This document shows, one piece after another, positions 50,521 through 63,800 of a stretch of 64,000 nt of DNA. Position 1 is the first letter of the stretch; every line of letters starts with the position of its first letter. The stretch covers positions 9,238,001-9,302,000 of the forward strand of contig OZ234494.1 of the NCBI GenBank assembly GCA_965153455.1, written 5' to 3'. The DNA comes from Sphagnum compactum (Eukaryota > Bryophyta > Sphagnopsida > Sphagnales). The translations under genes and the position numbers were made by a program. The notes under the pieces are model-generated. The model worked only from the letters and a program-made list of their open reading frames with translations, was not told where the DNA came from and searched no databases.

Positions 50521-51659
50521 ATATAATTTTGCAATATCCACACACATACTTACTTTCACCATTTGTAAATTTAGCCATAATGTTTAATAATTAAATAAAA
50601 TTTGTGACAAAACACAAAAGAAGGTATGTCTTTTACCATTTGTTAATCTCCAAGCTGATCTCTTTCAATTTCTTTAAAAATATGTATTGCATTTTTTTAC
50701 ATATAAAATTCCCCCTATAATGCACCGTAGATTTATTTTATTTACTATTAATTTGTAAAAAAATTGTTAATTAATTTAGGGTTTCCCAAACTCTAAATTT
50801 GAATCATACTCCAATAGTATATACTTATAACAATTATATGGAAAAATGTGTTTTCTTTTTGATAAATTCTTTTAGTTCAAATTTAAAATGTTATAACACA
50901 ATAAGGATTAGACATTAAACTAAATTAAATGCTTATTAGGCTTACGTCGCCTAGGCTAGTATATTACCTATATGACTAGTAGGTTTACTTAATACATTCA
51001 ATCACCTTCAATACCTACATAGACCATCTAAGATATTAATTTAGAAAGCTTACGTTAATGAATAAATTACATAATAGGCCTATATTAAGTAGGTAGCCTA
51101 TCAGGTAGTTAATTAGGTTACTTAACAAATAGCTATATTTGTAGGGATTAGGGTTTTAGGGTTTACCCAACCCTAAACCCTAAAATATTATATGTATTGA
51201 TTTGGATCAACAGTATAATTCCATAATATCATTATTTATATATTAGGTGTTATAAATAACAATATATTTGGACCAATATTTAAACCAATATTATACATCA
51301 TAAAAAATAAAGTTTACATAAGGACTTGTGTTATATATCTATAAAATATAAAATATGAACATCGTTGAAAAATATTTAAGCTTGAACTTTTTATTTTTTG
51401 ATCTTGACAAACTTCGTATTGAATTTAGGGTTGGGTTTTCACATAAGGTTTGTTTTTTACCTTTGTGTGATAACTCCAACCTAATTTTCCCAATCTCTTT
51501 TAGGAAGATATAGAATGAAATTGTATTGTTTCACATATGTCTAAACCCTAAAACATTTCGGCCAATTTAATATAAAATATTTGTGATAATTAATGAATTA
51601 TCAATAAAATTTGTCATATAATTAAATAATTAATAGACCATTATTTTAGATAATTTAAA

Positions 51660-53560
51660 TGATTAATTATGAAGAATTAGATAATCATTTATTTATTTAA
51701 TATAATTAACTAATCATTTGGCTTAAATTTATTTACTTGAAAATAAAAAGTTGGATTTAATCAGATTAATTAATTTGATATTTGATTAACTAACTTTAGT
51801 ATATTTTTGTTTTAATAAGTTATTGGAATCACTATTTAAGATAATTATTCCATGTTATAGATTGCAAGTTCAACTTTTTCATGAAAATTTCTTACACTAA
51901 AATAAGTTTGATCACAATTGTCATTGTACTATTTGTTCCACAAACAATAGAACCTCTTTTAAAATTCATGAAAAAAAATAAGAATCATGGATTCCTAATC
52001 AACAACCCCAACCTCCATACACACCTTTGTTAGCATATGATTTTGAAATTAACTAATTATTTTAGAATGACCCAAAATGCAGGTATTGCATTTAGGGTAG
52101 GATCTTCATTTAAAGAACACTTAAACCCTACATGCATATTTTTGTGTGACCCAAAGTGCAGGTATTGCATTTAGGGTAGGATCTTCCTATAAAGATGCTT
52201 AAACCGACATGGGTACTTTCGAAATGGCCCAAAATGCAGGTATTGCATTTAGGGTAAGGTTTTTTCAAAATGACTTTGCGTCTGCATATTGTGTTTAGGG
52301 CTAGGTCTTCACTTAAGGGTATCCAAACCATTTAAATGGGTTTTTTTGAAACGTGGGTATTACATTTAGGTTTGTTTTTTCATTTCAACTTGAAATACCC
52401 AAATTTATACTTACCTTTACCAACTAGAATTTTGGGGTTTCGTTGCAATACCTACACCTGTACTTACTTTTACCAACTGGAATTTTGGGGCATAATTTCA
52501 ATATTTGCACTTGTACTTATTTTTACCAAACCCTAACAAAAAAAAGTCTTAGTGATATATGCCCTAAACATTAGATAATCATTTATTTATTTGGAATAAT
52601 CAACTAATCATTTGGCTTAATTTTATTTACTTGGATAATAAAAAGTTGGATCTAAAAATCAGATTGATTAATTTGATATTTGATTAATTAACTTAAGTAT
52701 ATTTTTGTTTTAATAAGTTATTGAAATCACTATTTAAGATAATTATTCCATGTTATAGATTGTAAGTTTAGTTTTTTCATGAAAAATTCCTACACCAAGA
52801 TAAGCTTGATCACAATTGTCACTGTATTATTTGATCCACAAACAATACAACCTCTTTTCAAATTCATGAAAAGAAGTAAGAATCATGGAATTCCTAATCA
52901 ACAACCCTAACCTCTATACACACCTTTGTTAGCATATTAATTTGAAATTAACTAACTATTTTTGTGTGCCCCAAAATGCAGGTATTGCATTTAGGGTAGG
53001 ATCTTCATATAAAGAAGCTTAAACCCTACATGCGTCCTTTCGGAGTGGCCCAAAATGCAGGTATTGCATTTAGGGTAGGATTTTCGTATAAAGATGCTTA
53101 AACCCCACATGCGTATTTTTTGTGTGGCCCAAAATGTAGGTATTGCATTTAGGGTAGGATCTTCATATAAAGAAATTTAAACCCTACATGCGTCCTTTCG
53201 GAGTGGCCCAAATTGTAGGTATTGCATTTAGGGTAGGATCTTCATATAAAGAAAGCTTAAACCCTACATGCGTCCTTTCGGAGTGGCCCAAATTGCAAGT
53301 ATTGCATTTAGGGTTGGGTTATTTCAAAATGATTTTGCATGTGCATATTGTGTTTAGGGCTAGGTTTTCACTTAAAGGTATCCAAACCATTTAGATGGGT
53401 TTTTTTGAAACGTGGGTATTGCATTTAGGCTTGTTTTTTCATTTCGACTTGAAATACCCAAACTTATACTTACCTCTACCAACTGGAATTTTGGGGTTTC
53501 GTTGCAATACCTACACCCGTACTTACTTTTACCAACTGGAATTTTGGGGTATTACTTGCA
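51660..53560. repeat. Large tandem duplication, about 0.9-1 kb unit, two copies
   Basis: The AT-rich block starting TAGATAATCATTTATTTATT (51669) recurs at about 52572. Long near-identical stretches follow, such as AATAAGTTATTGRAATCACT, TTCCTAATCAACAACCC and CACCTTTGTTAGCATAT. Each copy continues into a run of GCAGGTATTGCATTTAGGGT units and ends with TTTTTTTGAAACGTGGGTAT and ACCAACTGGAATTTTGGGG. The second copy has more of the short units, so the arrays changed length after duplication. Confidence 0.9.
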
Positions 53561-54660
53561 CTTGTATTTACTTTTACCTTTTGGGGCCTAATTATAATAC
53601 TTGCATTTAACACTAATATTATCATTATCCTTGTGTTTTTGCATTTCACACTTTTTGTGTTTATTACTTGGAAACAATAATAAGCTTTGTGCCATATTAG
53701 ACTTCATGTGTGTGTTGAATACATGATGTTCAAAGAATTTGGGCTATGGTTTCCTCCATACAAAATTGATTCTAAAACAAAAAATTTAGTGCCAATGGCA
53801 ACAATCTTGATTAGTAATTGAGACATTTATTAAAGTAAAATATCAGTTTTGAAATATATGAACCAAATTCCTATACATTAAATCATAAAGCATAACCTTA
53901 CAAATCCAAATGATATTTTGACATAAGGCTTATTACAACCCTAATTATACAAACCCTAACAAAAAGAAGATTTAGTGATATATGCCCTAAACCCAAAAAA
54001 CTATACAAACTATACAAATCATATAATGCAAAATAAACAAATTTAAAAGAACATAGGAAAAAAATTAGAAACCAAAATTCAAAGGTTTTAAATTATAAAT
54101 ATTTATTAACTGAAAGAAAATATGTTAATCTTTAAAAATAATCAAATAAATTTCGTACAAAACCAAAAAAGAAGATATGTCTTTTACCTTTGTGTGATTT
54201 TTCCAACCTAATTTTTCCACTCTTTTTGAAGAAGGTATAAAATGCAATTGTATTACTTCACATGTGTGTAAACCCTACAAATTTCCCCCCAAATTTAGCT
54301 TACTTTAAATTAATTACTATACATTTATGAAAAACTTATCAATTAATTTATGTGTCTCAACCCTATACCTAATGGTTAAGTTAGTAGGGTATGTAATTAA
54401 TAAAGTAGCTAAGTTAGTAGGGTAGGTGGTTAGTACAGTAGCTTGGTTAGTGGTGTGACCCAAAATGTAAGTATTGCATTTAGGGTATGATCTTTGTATA
54501 AAGAAATGCTTAAACCCCACATGCGTACTTTCGAAATGGCCCAAAATGCAGGTATTGCATTTAGGGTAGGATATTTGTATAAAGAAAGCTTGAACCCCAC
54601 ATGCGTACTTTCGAAATGGCCCAAAATGCAGGTATTGCATTTAGGGTAGGGTTTTTAGGG
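52066..54660. repeat. GGTATTGCATTTAGGGTAGG minisatellite clusters, unit about 60-80 bp
   Basis: Three clusters (about 52066-52290, 52970-53340 and 54460-54660) share a unit: CCCAAAATGCAGGTATTGCA, TTTAGGGTAGGATCTTC, a variable TATAAAGAARCTTAAACCC, and ACATGCGT.CTTTCGGA.TGG. TTTAGGG and AAACCCTA inside the unit resemble plant telomere and telo-box sequence, but they are not in head-to-tail telomeric order. Confidence 0.9.
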
Positions 54661-55019
54661 TAGGGTATGTAATTAATAGGGTAGTTAGGTTAGTAGGGTA
54701 GGTGGTGAGTACAGTAGCTAGGTAGAAAAGTGAACAGGGTAGAAAAGTGAGGAGGGTAGCTATGTGTGAGGTCAGGTCCAAGGAAAAACGAGCAAGAACC
54801 AAAAAAAAAAAGTACAATGGTCAGCAGCAAAAAGAAATGGACTGTCATGAACCCCATCCGGCGCCGAATGAAAAAACGCAACCCATCCAGTGGACAGAAC
54901 GGCCAACTGGTGCATTGGTGGCTGTTAATTCACTCTGGCCCGTGTGTAAGGCTCTCTCACCTTGCACATGGCCCCCCTCGTTGTCAAAACAGCCTTGTTG
55001 GAGGTCCTTACCCTACACA

Positions 55020-58000
55020 TTTCACAAAATTTGGGCACATGTGGTGTAAGGAGTTTTAGCCAAGAGGATGTGTTGGGATATTGGGGTTTACCCTTTTAGT
55101 TCAACAAATTTAGGTTTTCGCAAAAGGGAGTGCCTCATGCAGTTGGCTTTCTTCTTATTAGTTGGCTTTGTTAGGGAAAACGTAGGAAGGGGAGGGGGGG
55201 GGGATTTTATTTTAAGTGGGATACCTTATTCCATGCTTCAACCATTTTCCCCTTTGCTTAAGAAAAACCATTCATTTAGTCACCCTTAGATATTAAAATT
55301 CAATAGTATATCAACTTGCCTTTTATATATCATAACATTAAAGGCACTAAAAAATATTGGCTATACAAACATGCAAAGGTTTTATCCACATTCAAATATG
55401 ACAAAACTCAAATAAGAGTTTTTTTTCATTTTAAACCTCATTCTTTTAATGCATTATATTGGTGAATAAGAAATATTCTTATAAACTCACAAGACTATTG
55501 AACTTAAGAAAAATTAGGCCATAAATTGGCACTTGGGCAATCATTTTGTAAGTTGAACCAAGTGGATGAACTAGATTGGAAGATTTCCTTTGGTAGCTCC
55601 TTGTTATTTTGTTTGAGCATCCTAAAAGGAGAACCAACCTTTCCTAGCCCCATCCCATTAGAACCACAATCCCATGAATAGTGGTGAAATGAGGAATGTG
55701 AGGCTTTTACAATTGCTTCAACTTGTCATTGAGGTCATGCATGATACCAAAACAAAATCATAACAACTACATAAGAAAATTTAACATGATGGATAATCAA
55801 ACCCAAAGTTGATTTTGTAAGAATGTCAATGCACTTGGTTCTAACGTAGTACAAAATTCTCAATCAATCACCTTTCCTTTGGTCTCCATGGTCATAGCTG
55901 AATTTGCAATGCTTGTAACAATGTAGGTGGTCTTATGATCATAACACCACCCAATCCATGTGTACAACCTTATATTGTTTGTGAACGTAAATTAACAACT
56001 TGTTCTTAGTAACCCCATGCAATGATCACTATAAATCCAAACAAGCTTCTATTAAGTTATTCTCAAATGTCCTTGACACCTAAAGTCAATTGTTGATTTT
56101 GAGATATAGAATGACAAACAAGCACTATACTTATTAAATTTTAAATATAAGACAAGTGCACACCCCTTCATAAACCCAATTGCAAGAATCATTTATTTCA
56201 TAGAAACTCTTCCACTTTTTAAATATATAGTCTGAAACACATAAATTGAAATGATCACTTTTCAATGTCCCACTTTCTCAACCAACTTAACAAGCATTAG
56301 CAAAATAATAATAATAATATGAAATCTAGTGCAAAAATGGAAATTACTCCTACATGAGCTCAAAAAATGTGTTACTATCAACATTCACTTGTTTTTCACT
56401 ATGAGAAAATAAGGGTTTTTGCAACTTGTTTTGTAATTCAATTTTTTGCCTTCTACTAGACATTTGCAACTTCAAATATTTTTCCAACATGAAATTGCTA
56501 TCAAATGCATTGTTCCAATTGCATCAAACACAATTTTTCATATGGAAATGTATATTTACTAAACATACGTTCAATTATGTTCAACTCACAGTGCAACTAA
56601 GGTGTCCACCTAAATTTCCCACACAAATTACCCATGCAATTTGAACAAACATGGTGTTTTACATGGCTTTTCATTCATCCATTGATGAAACAAAATTTGA
56701 TGTCCATTGCAATTAACTTGTAACAAATGCATTACTAAGTCATTATCTTATGACTAATGAGTTTCAACCTATCAATTTGTTGTTGGAACTATTTTATAAT
56801 TAATATCCATTTATGGATGATATTATTTTTCATTTTTTAAAATTGGCAATGATGAATTTTCATTATAAAACACATTACATAAATCCATTGCACAAATAAT
56901 GATAAACATTGTGCTCCAATGATATAATTGTCTGTGTTGATATTCAATGTTAGAAAATACAATATTCATGAACATTTTTTTACATCTTTAATATTAAGCT
57001 ACAAGTTGTTAAAATTATTATTATAAAAAAAATTATCTTGTATATATTGTTACTTAATGTTAAGAAGTCCACCTTGTCTATGTTCAAAAGTTGGACTATA
57101 TTTTGATAACTACCAAATGTGAAATGATGCTTGCACATCTGAATAAAAATAATTTTATTACATTTGAAAAAAAATTAATATCCACCTTCTAAAACTAAGT
57201 AAAAGTCTTTTGTAACGAACAAGCAATGACCTAATATAGTGTCATCATTAAATTATCATTGAAATGCAATATAATCAATGCATTATAACCATTTCATATA
57301 ATCAAAATTTTCCATTTCCCTTCATTTTTGTTGGTTTGGCATTTCTTTTACTTTTGCTATCCATATTTAGGTACACATATTGTGAAATTGAATAAGCATA
57401 TCCTATAACTACAGTTCAACTTATAAACAACATACACACAATGTGATATGTTAAAATTCTCATTATAATCCAACACAAATAGCACATCATAACCAAACAA
57501 TGATTAATTACAAGCTCTACATTTACACACAATTATGTAAATTCAAAATAAAATGTCATGAACAAAAGTGGAGACCATTGGTTTTGAATTTATTCACATG
57601 TAAATGTGGATTTACTTTCACCTTTGTTGTTTTTGCACAAATTCTTATTGAATGTGGGACTTACACCATCAAAGTTCATAATCAATAATTCATTCTAGTT
57701 GTATAAAAACAAACAACCTAGCACAATACTCTTAGGGACAAAAACAATGGGTGATATCGTAAATGCATAAACAACATGAGTGATGAACAAATATATTTAT
57801 TCATTACACCCCAAAATTAAAAACTCTTATAATTTCAAACAATTGTCAAGAATAAGACTTTGCTAATTTCAATAAATAAAAAAAGCAAACAAAATGTTAT
57901 TCAAATGAAAAAATAAACAATAAAAAATCACATATTTTCAATCCATGTTATTTAAATAAGATTTTTGTTTCCAAATTTAAACATCTCATTTTTTAAATGA

Positions 58001-60850
58001 AAAGCCAAAAATGCAAAAGAATGGTATTATGAAACATGTCTCCTAGTTGTTTCACAAAAAACCAACAAGTTCAAAATAAAAAGAAACAATCCTCTTTTTG
58101 TTCATCCTTTAGAAAATTTTGACACTAAACATAAGTGCATGATAATTATTTATGTAAGTTCCAAGATCTATTAAGAACTATAACCATGTATCACATGCCC
58201 TTGCATATCTTACACAAATTTTAAAATTGTGCGAATAGTTGAAACCTAAGTGAAATTTAATTACATTAATTATGTATTGAACTTTAGTTGCATATCATTT
58301 GCATTATAGTTGTTTATAACAACTTTCATGTAACTTCTAAATAAAGTCAAACAACATTAACCAAAAAATCATACAACAAACATTTATTCTCATTGTAAAG
58401 AACTAACATTTGCAATTCTTTTGTGATTACAATGAATTTCAAACATGACATTATATATAAATGAATCATATTTTTCAGAATTAATTGCAAACGATATTTA
58501 GTTGCATGACAATTCGACCTTGGAAAACATGATGTCTCATAATGTGTGATCACTTTTCAAATATGTTTATCAATTCACATGTTGTGGATATTTATTTAGT
58601 TTTTCAATTTATGTATCATTTATGTTAAGATGGTGCCAACATATTCAACTTGAATTTGGAGGCACAACATGAAAATGGGGTCATTAATATAAATGTTGTG
58701 TTCATTATAGGTGTTGTTCAAAATTTCAAACACATTATTTATGTGATGATTGTAAATATTATGTTGTAACCCTAACGTTGGGTTCATGATTAAGTGTGGA
58801 GTGCAAGGGCCCATGAGGCCAAGAGAGTGTGTTTGGGTGCCCACCTCAAGATGAGTGCTTTCCTATTCTTACTTCTTTGGAAATATCTGACTATAAACCA
58901 AACACAACCGAAATAATGACAGATTTTTTGTCCTTGCAAGGGATGGAACGACAGAAATATTGAAAATCCAGTGAAACACACTTTCACAAATGTGGGAAAG
59001 TGCAAGGGATGGAGCCCAATGATTCCCAAGTGCACTCTCACTTTGGGAATTGCATTCATGCAGGAGTCCTAAATGTTTAGAACTTGGGTTGGAAAGGCAA
59101 ACAAACACCAACTTAGCCCCCCAAGATATTATTGAAAAGATCTTGAAATGTAGATGCCTAAAATGTCCTCGCATTGTTTGTTTAGACCTGATATGCATGA
59201 GTTATGATCAAAAGAAAAGGTGAAAGTCAAATTCTTAATTTGACCCCCGACCACAATTTTCTTTAGAAAAATGGTCAAATGATCTCTGATTGGAGAATGC
59301 GATACACTGTTGGGAAGATCTTTTTGAAAGCTATAAGATAATGTTTTTTTCATTTTTCAAATATGTTTGATTTGATGAAGACATGAGTGTCCAAAATTTT
59401 GGGACAACAAGGGTCCCAATTTTGGGACTCCCACTTGGGAGTCTTGCGAAAAAGTGTAATTCAGATGTAGCCCTCGTAGAGAGTCATAAAATATAGGGAG
59501 GGTAATGATGCCTCTTCCCAAAGGTTGCAGGTCGTGTAAAACTTGTGCTTGAAGTTGTCCTTACTAAATTTGTCACATCATTTACATTCAACTTGCACTA
59601 ATTGCCTTCTTTCCTTGGTTGTACATGTTGATTTCATTTTGAACTTTGGCTTGTGAGTCTGTTCTAGTCCCATCCTAGAACTCCGACACACTCTCCTACA
59701 CCCTGAAATGTTACAATTTAAGGTGCATGCCCCAATTCCTTTCTTTTTCCATTGTTTCATTTTGGAGCCCACATTTGGGTTCCTAAAGGAGTTTGGGGGC
59801 GCATCATATTAACACTTTAATGGACAATATAAATCATATGGGTGTTTGTTCATTTATAAATGAACAATTATAAGTGAACAGTCATAATTTTTTCCAAAAT
59901 TTTAAAATAGTACAATCTACCCATATTTGGGCCATAAACCTAATATATATAAATTCAATTCCTTTGGCCATTCCCAAAGTAAAAATAATAATAACCATTT
60001 ACAACTACAATATAATTATGTTTATGATATATATATTGAATCACACGAGATTTTTTTTGTGCATGCAACTCCAAAACAAATAAGAAAGAAATCTAGTCCA
60101 AAGATGACACAATTTTTTAAAATTTTGCATACCTTTGAAACCTATTTTGAATAATTAAACCATTCATATAGCATTATTTTTTAAAATGAATACTATAATA
60201 GTTACATTGCTTCAAATATTCTTTTAATGTTAGTATGTCAAAACCATGGTTTTGACAAGTTCATATCTCTAGCTTTTAAAAGTAGTTAATGAATGAACAT
60301 AACAAAAAGTCGATCAACATTATAAGACCTTGAAAATAGGTATGTGTGTGGTAATAACCAATGGTTGCAAACGAGAAAACCTTATGAGAAACACACTTCC
60401 AAAATGCATATCTATGAGAGTGCAAAGAAGAGGGTACAAGCACAACAATTTTTAGCCTGTAAACCAAAATGCTCAAATGGAAAGCAATTCTCCTTGTTTA
60501 CAAATTTTATTAAAACAGTGTGTGAAAAACTCCAAACATTTATGGCAACATCATCCATGGCTTTCTTTCTAATGCCTGTGTGTAATTGGAGCTATAGTAG
60601 AAGAAGCTTGTTGAACATGGTAATTGAAAATGAATAGTAGAAGCTATAGTTGAAGCTTGCCCGTTTAAGCTTGCATTTGCATAGTAGAAGCTTGCTTCTT
60701 TGGGAATGAAACATGGCCTTTTAAGCTTGCATTTGTTTTTTTTTATATGCATACCATAATCTGTTCAAATCTTCCCGGCACTGGGGAGGGTTGAGAATTC
60801 AAGCTCAGCTGAAGAGGAGGAGGAGGAGGGGGGAGAAGGAAGGAAGCAAG
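55020..60850. other. AT-rich intergenic DNA upstream of DNA ligase I
   Basis: There is no exon chain or RNA gene that I can support. The stretch 58780-59800 is less AT-rich and may be the remnant of a retroelement, but no domain is legible. Short repeats of AGCTTGC / TAGTAGAAGC occur at about 60630-60740. A purine-rich leader (GAGGAGGAGGAGG) lies at about 60815-60845, just before the ligase ATG. Confidence 0.5.
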
Positions 60851-60857
60851 GGGCAGG

Positions 60858-63800
60858 ATGGCGGAGAAGAAGTCGGCTTACGAGATGATGATGGAGAGAG
60901 CCAGAGCTGGTGCCAAGGGTAAAGGGGGACGGCCACCAGCTTCCTCGTCGCTCAAAGCCAAAGAGGCTGCTGTCACCCTCGCCCGCAAGGAAGAGGAAGC
61001 TGCTGCTGCTGCTGCTGCTGCCAAGGATTCGTCAACAGAAGCTGGGAAGACGGCAGGAGGGATCGTCGTCCTGTCTGTTGCTGATCGCGTTGCCTTACTC
61101 TCCAAGAAAGAGACGGAGTTCGATCCTCAAATGGCTGCGTTCTGGAAGCCCGGCGAACACGTACCTTTCATCTTTCTCGCTAGTGCCTTTGATAGTAAGC
61201 TCTTCTCTTCTGTTGTCGAAGCTTTTCCTCTTCTCTCTCTCTCTGTCTCTCTCTGTATTCTCCCTTTTTCCGTCTTGATTGCTGTTAAACCCTAAACCCT
61301 AACCCTGAAGCTCAGTAGTATCAGAGCTCCACAAGTCCCATGCTGCTGTTGTTCTCGGATGTGCACAAGCCATTTCCAATCACAACTCTGCACATCTGGA
61401 ACAATGCTGTAACAAAATCCCTTCCTTTGCTTGTATTTTGTTGCCAGAGGTTTCAAATTGCCAATACCCTAAACCTTAAATCTCTGACAATTGTGTAGCT
61501 TGATGGGGAACTTAGTCATTGGAATAGTGTTTCTGCCTCCTACAGAGGAATGGAGAAAGTTCATGCAGCAGCAGACTTGTGCATGTGAATTTCTTGTGCA
61601 CATGCTGATGGTTGCTTGCTTCTTTCTTGGCAGTGATCTCTGATGAATCTGGCAGGCTAGCGATGACAAACATTCTTTGCAATGTCTTCCGTACCGTGAT
61701 CTCTACAACACCACAGGACTTGCTGGCTGTTGTGAACCTGTCAGCCAACAGAATTGCACCAGCTCATGAAGGTGTGGAGCTCGGCATAGGTGATGCTGCG
61801 ATCATCAAGGTCTTGACAGAAGCTTACGGGCGAAAAGACGAACAGATTAAAGCCCAGTTGAAGGTAGTGATCAAAGCTCAATGATGTCTCTGCTGCAATA
61901 ACAACAACAACATTGACATAGACATATGTCTATGAACCTCTTTCTTTACTGTGGGCACCAGGTGTTTGAATGCTTCTGCATTTTTGTATTGGAGTGCAAG
62001 TCTCTGAGCTTTTGATATGCTTATGAATGCAGACACTGGGCGATTTGGGTTCTGTTGCCAAGTGCAGTCGCTCCTCGCAGAAGCTCATGTTCAAGCCTGC
62101 TCCTTTGTCATGCATGAAAGTGCTGGACACTTTCAATGAAATTGCCAAGGCAAAGAAGCTTCTGCCTGCCCTTTTCTTCTTTCTGAATTTGGTTGGGTTC
62201 TGCATGCTTGAGCTTGTACCATTCAGCCTTAAATCTCACATTGAAGCTGAGGAAGAAGTCTTCTTATGTTATGATACTCAATCACATCACAGGAAGCTGG
62301 AAACCAGAGTCAGGATAAAAAGCGTGCTCGAATGAAAGCTTTGTTGGTGGCTGCTACTGATTGTGAGCCCCTGTACCTTGTCCGCCTTCTTCAGGTCACT
62401 TCCTCCCTCACTTTTCTAACTGATAGTTTACCACTATTGTATGTTTGTTGTTGGCATATTACTTCTACAATCCTTTGTGGATCATGTGTATTACATACAG
62501 GAGCACAACATTATCATTCTAGATTTGTATATCCTTTCTTGATGCTTTTGTTATGTTAAACCTGCTTCTGTTGCCACCCTTAATCTGCACGTTTGAACTT
62601 CATCAGCTGCCGGAGAGAGTTTTTTGTTATGCCTTGAAGCAACATTTGCTGGGGAGCTTACAGAGATCATATCACTTCTTTGTTGGCCTCCCTCTGACTT
62701 AGTTCCAATATGATTGCAGTCTAAGCTTCGAATAGGGCTGGCAGAGAAGACAGTGCTGGCTGCTCTTGCACATGCAGCTGTGCTTTCTGAGGTTCCAAAA
62801 GTACCTCCTGCACAGCTTGCAGCTAGACTCGAGGAGGTATAGACTCCTTACAGAATTGCTTGCTGTCTTTGATGTTTTGCCTTTTGGCTGGCCCCTTTCC
62901 TTTCTGCGGCCAGGTTTTTGTCTGAAACTCTAATACACTCCAGGCGGATAGAGAGTATTTATACCTTGAAAGTGATGATGTGACTGGGGTGCAGGCAGAG
63001 GAAATCATGAAACACACATATTCAGTGCTCCCCATTTATGAACAGATAATAGATGCAGTGCTGAAATTTGGAATTTCTAAGCTGTCAGAAGTCTGTAGCT
63101 TCAAACTGGGTGTCCCTGTGGGACCCATGCTTGCAAAGCCCACCACAGGAGTCTCTGAGGTTCTCAACAAGTTCCAGGACATGGACTTCACATGTGAATA
63201 CAAGTATGATGGAGAGAGAGCTCAGGTTCTCCTTATCTTTCCCCCATTGATGTTTCTTTTGTGATTGAAGTCTTTTATCAGGCCTCATTGTATTAGGAGG
63301 TGTTGGGTTAGATATCACTCCTAGCAAACCACATCTGACATGACTGTATTCCCATTCAATCTTTTTGTCAGAGTTTGTATGATGACAGTGGATACATGTC
63401 TTGGAGCAATTGCAGATACATTATATGGAAGATGGAACTATCCAGATTTATAGCCGAAATGCAGAACACAACACTGGCAAGTTCCCTGATATTGTAGCTG
63501 CAATGCCTAGGTGCGTAATGGATCCTTTAGTTGTCACCTTCAACTGAATGAACGGAAGCCAATTTTTGCCATCTTGCATCTTCTATGATCCTTAAATCAG
63601 GCCATTGAACCTGTGCTATTCAAGGAGCTTAGTCCCTGAGCATTTGGAAGGACCTTTTTTGGACTTTGTACCTCTCCTTGCAAAACCAAGTTCACTAAGT
63701 TTGGCCTAATCTTGACAATGCAATGTGTAGTTCATGTGTGCTTCTGATATTCTTCAATCTGTAGCAAATTAGCTCTCAGTAGTGTGATGGCATCCATCAA

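Larger units (their letters stand above)
45485..55013. mobile_element. Candidate 9.5-kb element bounded by diverged inverted repeats
   Basis: Near the left end GTGAATTAGCAGCCACCAAT (continuing GCACCAGTTG) lies at 45539-45568. The inverted copy at 54933-54904 differs at one base. Outward of it both ends share GTGTAAGGC or GCCTTACAC, GGCTGTyTGA and, at the tips, GGACCT preceded by GGCG or GGGTA. The dinucleotide TA flanks the proposed tips (45483-45484 and 55014-55015). Inside are AGCT-rich palindromic arrays by the left end, a C2H2 gene, and long GGTATTGC/TTTAGGG arrays towards the right end. Such subterminal arrays are usual in large DNA transposons. No transposase is recognised. Exact termini and duplication length are uncertain. 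Confidence 0.5.

Noticed and set aside
51140-51190. Interstitial telomere from TTAGGGTTTTAGGGTTT and AACCCTAAACCCTAAA
   Set aside because: There are only a few units in two orientations within 40 bp, too short and broken to be a relict telomere.
49880-54660. CRISPR-like array
   Set aside because: Units are degenerate, spacers are not unique, and the context is a plant nuclear genome, so this is a minisatellite.
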